5,891 nucleotides of DNA from the NCBI GenBank assembly GCA_937902115.1, contig CALGSR010000134.1, positions 1 to 5,891 of the forward strand. Direction: 5' to 3'. Positions 1-4,242 of this stretch are shown piece by piece. The position numbers and the translations under genes are program-made. The notes beneath the pieces are model-generated. The model saw only the letters and a program-made list of their open reading frames with translations, was not told the origin of the DNA and searched no databases. Position 1 is the first letter of the stretch. Each line of letters begins with the position of its first letter. This DNA comes from an uncultured Bacillus sp. (GTDB lineage Bacteria; Bacillota; Bacilli; Bacillales; Cytobacillaceae).

Positions 1-81
1 GTATTCCCTATTTCATAGAAGCAAAAGCAATTCTTTCACACAGTGCAGATTTACGGGGATTACTAATTAGGAGGGAATGGA

Positions 82-576
82 ATGAATCAATCAGGTTATG
101 GTCAATATGGCGGTTATCAGCCATCATCTTATGGATATCAAAAGGCGCCGTATTATGGAAGCCCTGCAGCAACACCGCAAGGACAAATGATGCCGGCAGG
201 TGGATTTCCGCCGGTTGGGACAGGAGGATTTCCCCCAGTAGGAACAGGTACCGGGGCCGCCCCTCCAGCCGGACCGCAAATTCCGGGAATGCTCCCAACC
301 GAGCAGTCCTATATTGAAAACATCCTGCGCTTAAATAAAGGAAAACTAGTGGATGTCTATACAACCTTTGAAAACAACTCACAATGGAATGCGAAAGTGT
401 TTAGAGGGTTGATAGAAGCTGCCGGACGTGACCATTTAATCATCAGCGATCCACAGTCCGGCAAAAGATACCTGATCCCAATGGTTTACCTCGATTATGT
501 AGAATTCGAAGAAGAAATTGAATACGAATATCCCTTTGGTTCATCCGCTGGATTAGCTACTTATTCGCCTCGATAA
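82..576 (+). CDS. gerQ: Spore coat protein GerQ (YwdL)
   Basis: A 164-aa protein with the two-part GerQ layout. Residues 1-70 are low complexity and rich in Gly, Pro, Tyr and Gln. Residues 72-152 form the conserved domain, starting at TEQSYIENILRLNKGK and ending in an acidic EFEEEIEYEYPF tail. In B. subtilis, GerQ is an inner-coat protein required for the cortex-lytic enzyme CwlJ to be located and to act in Ca-DPA germination, and it is cross-linked by the transglutaminase Tgl. The start is supported by AGGAGGG at 69-75, six bases before the ATG. Residues 40-55 are a perfect two-copy GGFPPVGT repeat. Lysines needed for cross-linking in B. subtilis lie at residues 2, 4 and 5; here the first lysine is K21. 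The gene is convergent with ywdK. By analogy it should be expressed in the mother cell under sigma-E, but no clear sigma-E promoter is visible in the 81 bases upstream. The family call is firm. Confidence 0.95.
   Translation: MNQSGYGQYGGYQPSSYGYQKAPYYGSPAATPQGQMMPAGGFPPVGTGGFPPVGTGTGAAPPAGPQIPGMLPTEQSYIENILRLNKGKLVDVYTTFENNSQWNAKVFRGLIEAAGRDHLIISDPQSGKRYLIPMVYLDYVEFEEEIEYEYPFGSSAGLATYSPR
199..246 (+). repeat. In-frame tandem duplication in gerQ (GGFPPVGT x2)
   Basis: Two adjacent 24-bp units (199-222 and 223-246) encode the identical octapeptide GGFPPVGT, and a partial GTG follows. The units differ at several third codon positions, so the duplication is either old or kept at protein level. 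It lies in the low-complexity N-terminal half of GerQ, where length varies between species. Confidence 0.85.
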
Positions 577-580
577 TATG

Positions 581-797
581 AAAAGCGGAAGCGCCTTGCC
601 CAGCGGCGTATGACTTGCACAGGATGTGCTGACTTCGACGTTCGCCACAGGACGTGGCGGTTTTTAGTCGAAGTTCCTCTATCCACTCCCGACTGAGATA
701 AAGTCTACACAAAGGGCACAACGTGCGCGTTCGTGTTGACTTATCGTAGGGAGGGAGGGTGAAGTACACTAGCCGCTAGGCGCTGTGGCTAGACACT
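581..797. repeat. Structured intergenic repeat with imperfect inverted ends (long copy)
   Basis: A non-coding element of about 217 bp between the gerQ stop and the terminator. Its ends are imperfect inverted repeats: GCGCCTTGCCCAGCGGC (591-607) pairs with GCCGCTAGGCGC (772-783) apart from a five-base insertion. Inside are three hairpins: 617-621/625-629 (5 bp); 632-639/667-674 (perfect 8 bp) enclosing 643-648/654-659 (6 bp); and 703-710/733-740 (one mismatch) enclosing 716-719/723-726. It has no transposase, and the open frames across it look like chance. The start (aaaagcggaagcgcc) and end (ggcgctgtggctagac) resemble a dispersed repeat I recall from Bacillus genomes, but I cannot confirm this by search. 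A shorter, inverted relative lies at 3432-3502. It would be transcribed as part of the gerQ 3' untranslated region. Exact ends are uncertain by a few bases. Confidence 0.75.
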
Positions 798-832
798 GTT
801 CTTAATTTAAAACCTATTACTTATTCCATCCA

Positions 833-872
833 AAAAAAAGGAGTCTGATCGCATGTTCAGACTCCTTTTTTT
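833..872. terminator. Bidirectional intrinsic terminator between gerQ and ywdK
   Basis: GGAGTCTGA (840-848) and TCAGACTCC (857-865) form a perfect 9-bp stem around an 8-base loop. A run of A (832-839) and a run of T (866-872) flank it, so each strand reads as a stem followed by U residues. The ywdK stop codon lies three bases beyond the T tract. It can end both the gerQ and the ywdI-ywdK transcripts. Confidence 0.93.
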
Positions 873-875
873 ACT

Positions 876-1250
876 TTATAAATACTTCTTCGCTGCAATG
901 GCCATTAGCAGCCATGCGATAATAAACGATACCCCGCCAAGTGGTGTGATTGCCCCTAATATACTGATTTTCGTCACAGCCAATACATACAGACTGCCGG
1001 AAAATAAGATAATTCCAAGGAACATTAACCAGCCTGACCATCTTAATGATTTACTGTGCGGCAATTTCCCAGCAAGTATTCCGGCTGCTAAAAGTCCGAC
1101 TGAATGCAGCATTTGGTACGTAACTGCTTTTCCCCAAATATCAATATAATATGGCGCAAGATTCCCCTCAAGAATATGCGCACCAAATGCACCTAGGGCA
1201 ACTGACAGCATCGCGTTAATCGCGCCAAGCATAATAAATACTTTCATCAT
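876..1250 (-). CDS. ywdK: YwdK-like DUF423 membrane protein
   Basis: A 124-aa, strongly hydrophobic protein, close to the length I recall for B. subtilis YwdK. About four membrane segments can be drawn, near residues 4-24, 45-62, 72-92 and 96-120, with a basic KKYL end. Family signatures are GAFGAH (20-25) and the W39-KAVTYQMLHS (41-50) stretch, both typical of DUF423 proteins. The molecular function of this family is unknown. The gene begins with two consecutive ATG codons; AAGGGG seven bases before the first supports that start, and use of the second would change little. It lies 135 bases after ywdI on the same strand, with no terminator visible between them, so co-transcription is likely. 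It ends at the terminator shared with gerQ. Confidence 0.9.
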   Translation of the reverse strand: MMKVFIMLGAINAMLSVALGAFGAHILEGNLAPYYIDIWGKAVTYQMLHSVGLLAAGILAGKLPHSKSLRWSGWLMFLGIILFSGSLYVLAVTKISILGAITPLGGVSFIIAWLLMAIAAKKYL

Positions 1251-1385
1251 CCTCTATCCCCTTTTCGTTACAAATCTTTTTTTATCTAAACTGACTCTAT
1301 AAATCACTTAGCTGAACAGGATCATTCCCTCTCGAATAAACAGCTGAGGAATACCCTTTCCCCCGTTCTCTGTCGTTCTTAGCGG

Positions 1386-1667
1386 CTAGAAATCAAAGAT
1401 GGATTCTCCGTTTGCTTCATCCTCCATCACCATGCGCTCCTGCTGTGGCAGCATTTGCGGCGCGGTTTGCGGAACAAAGGACTGCTGCACAGGCTGGATA
1501 ACCTTTGTTTCCATCCTTTTTTCAACGGGCGCTTCATCCAATATCAATTCACAAAGAGCTTTAATCACCTGGGCCCTTTCACGGATTTTTGCCTCTGAAC
1601 CTGCTCTTTTTGCCTCCGCTAATTCTGCACCGATTTTATCCAGGAGCTTAGTTACTGAAATATCCAT
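1386..1667 (-). CDS. ywdI: YwdI-like protein (DUF5327 family)
   Basis: A 93-aa soluble protein with no signal peptide or membrane segment. Residues 1-46 should be helical and possibly coiled (ISVTKLLDKIGAELAEAKRAG, then RERAQVIKALCELIL). Residues 50-80 are a Gln/Pro-rich linker, and the end is acidic (EDEANGESIFDF). This layout, together with the ywdK and gerQ neighbours, matches the small Bacillus protein YwdI, which has no known function. The start ATG is preceded by GGGGGG (1672-1677) at four bases, a poor Shine-Dalgarno by local standards, so initiation may be weak. It reads towards ywdK. In B. subtilis the membrane protein gene ywdJ lies between ywdI and ywdK, as I recall; here the interval is only 135 bases and holds no gene. 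The product name is by similarity and context. Confidence 0.82.
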   Translation of the reverse strand: MDISVTKLLDKIGAELAEAKRAGSEAKIRERAQVIKALCELILDEAPVEKRMETKVIQPVQQSFVPQTAPQMLPQQERMVMEDEANGESIFDF

Positions 1668-1793
1668 ATGACCCCCCGTTCTAACTCCATTTTCCTTTTT
1701 ATTTTACATGAGTTAACCGTCGAAATACAGTGGAAAACCTGATTGTCCTGACAAACAAATCGCTTTTCACAAACTAACCGACAGAACACGCCA

Positions 1794-1809
1794 TGTTTCA
1801 CGTGAAACA
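1794..1809. other. parS: parS centromere site (Spo0J/ParB binding site)
   Basis: The sequence TGTTTCACGTGAAACA is a perfect 16-bp palindrome and fits the B. subtilis parS consensus TGTTNCACGTGAAACA at every position. In Bacillus, Spo0J (ParB) binds such sites, spreads, and loads SMC condensin to organise and segregate the origin region. Sites cluster around oriC. This one lies outside genes, 126 bases upstream of the ywdI start and 161 bases before the 115-aa gene. Its presence implies, by inference, that the window is in the origin-proximal part of the chromosome. Confidence 0.93.
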
Positions 1810-1910
1810 ATTCTTTTAAAACCAACACCATTTTCCAAAAAGGGCTATCATGCCAAAAACGAAAGACTAAATTCAATTTTTAGATACTTCTGTCCACCTT
1901 GTCCTTTATA

Positions 1911-1940
1911 TGAGATAATATTCTTAAGAGTAAGAATATT
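1911..1940 (+). promoter_or_regulatory. Possible extended -10 with overlapping 10-bp inverted repeat
   Basis: TGAGATAAT (1911-1919) resembles an extended -10 (TGN plus GATAAT, 5 of 6 to TATAAT); the matching -35 position is poor (TGTCCA, 1891-1896). AATATTCTTA (1917-1926) and TAAGAATATT (1931-1940) form a perfect 10-bp inverted repeat around AGAG, beginning inside the -10. This could be an operator for a dimeric repressor, or a hairpin at the very 5' end of the mRNA. It has no T tract after it, so it is not an intrinsic terminator. The dyad itself is certain; its role is inferred. Confidence 0.5.
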
Positions 1941-1970
1941 CAAAGCAAAAAAAAAGAGGGGATTATGTAG

Positions 1971-2318
1971 ATGAAAAATATTTTTAAGGATATATTTAAG
2001 CCCAACCGCGTTTCTCAAACCGAACAATATGGAGTTGTAGCTATATCCGAAAATCCAGAAGAGGATTCGGGGTTGTATCAGGAAGAATTGCGTGCGATAA
2101 TGCGCTATCCACATGTCGTTAAATCTCACGAAATGAGCGCTGAGGAATTCCGGAATATCGCTCCACACCTTCCAATAGACAAACTTCCGGCCTTTGCTCT
2201 TATTCGGGAAGGTATCTACCGTTCTGAATCGATGAAATCCCGACTTGAGGATACAATCGTTTACTCCGCAAAATGCGGTGAAGTCATTGTCATGATTGAA
2301 CTATTAGGAAAGAAATAA
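1971..2318 (+). CDS. Uncharacterised 115-aa protein, possible thioredoxin-like fold
   Basis: I do not recognise this protein. The start is well supported by AGAGGGGA (1955-1962), eight bases before the ATG. The N-terminus is short, basic and amphipathic (MKNIFKDIFKPNR), without a signal peptide or membrane segment. A beta-like stretch (YGVVAISE, 20-27), an acidic helical middle (35-62), then LPAFALIREG (72-81) and a hydrophobic final strand (EVIVMIELL, 104-112) follow. The LP-A-F-ALIREG piece resembles the cis-proline loop and next strand of thioredoxin-like proteins. There is no CxxC and the only cysteine is C102, so a redox role is not supported; this fold idea is inference. It is convergent with moeB, shares the hairpin at 2344-2370, and appears monocistronic. 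The inverted repeat upstream suggests regulation. An ATG-TAG start-stop pair lies directly before the start codon. Confidence 0.75.
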   Translation: MKNIFKDIFKPNRVSQTEQYGVVAISENPEEDSGLYQEELRAIMRYPHVVKSHEMSAEEFRNIAPHLPIDKLPAFALIREGIYRSESMKSRLEDTIVYSAKCGEVIVMIELLGKK

Positions 2319-2343
2319 TAATCCGGAGTATTCAAGAACAAAC

Positions 2344-2370
2344 GGGACAAGGTACCCGTCCCCTTGTCCC
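2344..2370. terminator. Hairpin at the end of the Moco operon and of the convergent 115-aa gene
   Basis: GGGACAAGG (2344-2352) and CCTTGTCCC (2362-2370) form a perfect 9-bp stem with a 9-base loop. The first base of the stem on the moeB strand is also the last base of the moeB stop codon. Reading along the moeB strand, the stem is followed by GTTTGTTCTTG, a modest U-rich tail, so it is a plausible terminator for the Moco operon. In the plus direction there is no T tract. The loop also allows a competing GGGAC/GTCCC pairing (2344-2348 with 2358-2362). Confidence 0.6.
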
Positions 2371-3389
2371 TAGCCTAAAATTCGGTTGTAGATTGTTTTT
2401 GCTGCGGTCATGTCTTTTGTGCCGTGGATAAGGGCACGTCCATCATGGAAAATCACAATGCGTTCTGACCCTGTTTCAACTGAAAGCAAATAAGGGTTTC
2501 CTTTTACCTCATAACCTGCATTGATCAGTTGTCTGGCCAATTCATCTAACGAAATCTCCAACGTTCTTGGTGGACGAACCTGGACAGTGTTGCGCCCGCA
2601 AAGAACCGTTGAGCGCGTTAGATTCTCTGCTTCCAAATAAGGATAGGTAGGATTTGTGCCACATGATAAGCAGCCTTCATCCTTTACCTTCGACATCTTG
2701 ATGCTGGAATATTGATTGCGCCAAAGGTCGAAGCTGACGAATGTTGTGCGGACAGCATCCCAATCCTCTACTAAAATCTTCAGCGCCTCCGCTATCTGAT
2801 GTGACACGACCATATTGACAGCCGGAGCAATGATACCTGCCGTATCACATGTCAGTCCCTGCATTGGAATTGCTTTCAGAAGACAGTTTAAACAAGGAGT
2901 TTTCCCGGGGATAATCGTAAAGGTCATCCCATAGCTTCCAAGACAAGACCCGTACACCCACGGAATCTTGTGTTTTTGCGAAATATCATTGATCGCCATC
3001 CTTGTTTCAAAATTATCAGTTCCATCGATAATGAGATCAACGTCCTCGATAAGCTCTTCAAGCTTTTCCGGATTGGCATCACCGATAACCGAGATAATTT
3101 CGACATCCGAGTTAATCTCTCGCAGACGTTTTTCTGCAGCCGCCGCCTTCGGGAGCCTTTCTTTTACATCGCGTTCCGTATAAAGCTGCTGCCGCTGGAG
3201 ATTGGTTTCTTCGATATAATCGCGATCGACGATCGTAAGCTTGCCAATTCCTGCCCTCGTCAGCATCTCTGCAGCGCTAGAGCCAAGGGCTCCTGCTCCA
3301 ATCATTAAACAATGCTTAGCACGGATTTTTTCCTGCCCCTCTTTTCCAATCGGAGTAAATAAGGTTTGCCGCGAATAACGTTCAGACAT
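2370..3389 (-). CDS. moeB: Molybdopterin-synthase adenylyltransferase MoeB (ThiF/MoeB family)
   Basis: A 339-aa E1-like enzyme that adenylates the C-terminal glycine of MoaD in the cytoplasm, preparing it for sulfur transfer. Visible features: GAGALG nucleotide-binding loop (31-36) followed by D55; the ETNLQRQ stretch (61-67) with the conserved arginine; DGTDNFETR (122-130); zinc cysteines C166/C169 (CLNC) and C240/C243 (CLSC); and C181 in LTCDTAG, the usual active-site cysteine position. Residues from about 255 to the end form an extra C-terminal domain of about 85 residues that is not a rhodanese; similar tails occur on Bacillus MoeB and ThiF. Sequence alone does not separate MoeB from ThiF, but the moaD, moaE and moeA neighbours favour MoeB. 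AGGAGGT (3401-3407) lies 11 bases before the ATG, slightly far. It is the last gene of the operon, separated from moaD by 117 bases containing a repeat. Confidence 0.92.
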   Translation of the reverse strand: MSERYSRQTLFTPIGKEGQEKIRAKHCLMIGAGALGSSAAEMLTRAGIGKLTIVDRDYIEETNLQRQQLYTERDVKERLPKAAAAEKRLREINSDVEIISVIGDANPEKLEELIEDVDLIIDGTDNFETRMAINDISQKHKIPWVYGSCLGSYGMTFTIIPGKTPCLNCLLKAIPMQGLTCDTAGIIAPAVNMVVSHQIAEALKILVEDWDAVRTTFVSFDLWRNQYSSIKMSKVKDEGCLSCGTNPTYPYLEAENLTRSTVLCGRNTVQVRPPRTLEISLDELARQLINAGYEVKGNPYLLSVETGSERIVIFHDGRALIHGTKDMTAAKTIYNRILG

Positions 3390-3431
3390 TTTCCTGCTTC
3401 ACCTCCTACGGTCAGAATGATATACTTCTCT

Positions 3432-3502
3432 TTGTCCAGTTCCAACGGCTAGGGGCTCGAGGTCTTAAGCTAGTCGCCCCTGAGCAATCCGTTTCCACAT
3501 TT
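3432..3502. repeat. Short decayed copy of the 581-797 repeat, inverted, inside the Moco operon
   Basis: Between the moaD stop and the moeB Shine-Dalgarno. Read on the plus strand, 3432-3457 aligns to the reverse complement of 771-796 (about 18 of 26 bases by hand), and 3476-3502 aligns to the reverse complement of 581-607 (about 20 of 27). The middle of the long copy, about 160 bases, is missing. The remaining ends pair through AGGGGC (3451-3456) and GCCCCT (3476-3481). It therefore looks like an internally deleted or minimal member of the same family in the opposite orientation, and it would be transcribed within the operon. Confidence 0.65.
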
Positions 3503-3506
3503 CAGA

Positions 3507-3740
3507 TCAGCCTCCGCTTACCGGCGGGATAAAGGCAACGGTATCACTTTCCTGAATTACTTCACTATCAGGTGCAAACTCCTCATTCACTGCAACCATG
3601 ACATTGTCTAATTTTTGCAGGCCATAGGTCTCTGAAACGATCTGTTTTACTTCCGCAACTGTTTTCCCACTTAGATCCATTTCCACACTGTCCGTACCTG
3701 CAGCATCCCGTAAATGGGCAAAAAACAAGACTTTACTCAT
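3507..3740 (-). CDS. moaD: Molybdopterin synthase small subunit MoaD (sulfur carrier)
   Basis: A 77-aa ubiquitin-fold sulfur carrier. It ends in DTVAFIPPVSGG, with the obligatory free Gly76-Gly77 that MoeB adenylates and that carries the thiocarboxylate. The early FFAHLRDAAG (6-15) and central VAVNEEFA (49-56) are typical of MoaD. Length is normal for the family. Its ATG overlaps the last codons of moaE (ATGAGTAA at 3740-3733), so the two subunits are probably translationally coupled at matched levels. The strong GGAGGAGGC (3750-3758), nine bases before the ATG and inside the moaE end, supports this start. A 117-base gap with a repeat follows before moeB. Confidence 0.95.
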   Translation of the reverse strand: MSKVLFFAHLRDAAGTDSVEMDLSGKTVAEVKQIVSETYGLQKLDNVMVAVNEEFAPDSEVIQESDTVAFIPPVSGG

Positions 3741-4200
3741 TTAAATCCGCCTCCTCCGGTTTTCCTGACGGGTAAGCCACCTTTTCCAGCTGGTCCCCTA
3801 TCCATTCCTCACCATCTTCCCAATGTTCTTTCTTCCAAATCGGTACAATTTCTTTAATGCGCTCAATCGCATGACGGTTTGCCTCATAAGCATCCGCTCG
3901 GTGCGGTGTTGATACCGCAATGACGACAGCGATATCCGTGATATCCAATTTGCCGACGCGGTGACTAATCGCAACCATCGAGCCTGGCCATTTTTCCTCA
4001 ATTTCACGCCCGATTTGCTCCAGCTTTTTAACGGCCATTGCCTCATATGCTTCATAGATGAGATAAAGCGTCTTTTTTCCATTTGTCAATTCTCTAACCG
4101 TACCAATAAAAGTAGTGATCGCACCGGCTTCACGCTGCACAACCTTATCAATGACCTGCTGGATGTTGATCGGCTCTTTCGCTATTTCATAATATTTCAT
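3733..4200 (-). CDS. moaE: Molybdopterin synthase large subunit MoaE
   Basis: A 155-aa catalytic subunit that, with thiocarboxylated MoaD, inserts the two dithiolene sulfurs into cPMP to make molybdopterin. Family motifs appear in order: FIGTVR (31-36), YEAYEAMA (49-56), HRVGKL (80-85), STPHRADAYEANRHAIERIK (97-116) and VPIWKKE (119-125). K116 and one of K123/K124 correspond to the active-site lysines known from E. coli MoaE. Length matches Bacillus MoaE. GGAGGT (4207-4212) six bases before the ATG fixes the start. It lies 42 bases after the moeA fusion gene and overlaps moaD by eight bases. In B. subtilis mobB lies between moeA and moaE, as I recall; here it is absent from that position. Confidence 0.96.
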   Translation of the reverse strand: MKYYEIAKEPINIQQVIDKVVQREAGAITTFIGTVRELTNGKKTLYLIYEAYEAMAVKKLEQIGREIEEKWPGSMVAISHRVGKLDITDIAVVIAVSTPHRADAYEANRHAIERIKEIVPIWKKEHWEDGEEWIGDQLEKVAYPSGKPEEADLNE

Positions 4201-4242
4201 CGTAAAACCTCCGCTCGATTTTCAGTTGTTTCTGGCGAAAAT

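Larger units (their letters stand above)
1668..1970. other. Gene-free divergent intergenic region containing parS
   Basis: These 303 bases separate ywdI (minus) from the 115-aa gene (plus). Three things can be supported: the parS palindrome at 1794-1809, the 10-bp inverted repeat at 1917-1940, and the Shine-Dalgarno AGAGGGGA (1955-1962) of the plus-strand gene. A small dyad TTGTC-CT-GACAA (1743-1754) is also present, with no known meaning. I see no confident -35/-10 pair for ywdI. The minus-strand open frame across part of the region has no Shine-Dalgarno and no family resemblance, and looks like chance. Confidence 0.7.

Noticed and set aside
12..44. Possible sigma-E promoter for gerQ (TTCATAG at 12-18, CACACAGT at 37-44)
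   Set aside because: The boxes match only partly and the 18-base spacer is longer than the usual roughly 14 for sigma-E; the true promoter may lie upstream of the window.
8..382. 124-aa open frame antisense to gerQ
   Set aside because: It lies opposite gerQ, which has a clear family match and Shine-Dalgarno; the antisense translation resembles no family.
557..769. 70-aa minus-strand open frame over the gerQ end and the repeat
   Set aside because: It sits almost wholly inside the repeat, whose sequence is explained by hairpins and inverted ends; the protein looks like random translation.
1380..1389. TAGCGGCTAG at the ywdI stop, identical to 10 bases in the end of the long repeat
   Set aside because: Flanking bases do not extend the match, and the motif is partly self-complementary; a chance 10-mer is more likely than a repeat remnant.
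1652..1876. 74-aa minus-strand open frame across the parS region
   Set aside because: No Shine-Dalgarno, no recognisable family, and it overlaps the ywdI start and the parS palindrome; best read as chance.
4218..4242. ATTTTC/GAAAAT inverted repeat between moeA and moaE
   Set aside because: The 6-bp stem is AT-rich with a 13-base loop and no T tract, too weak to call a terminator or regulatory hairpin.
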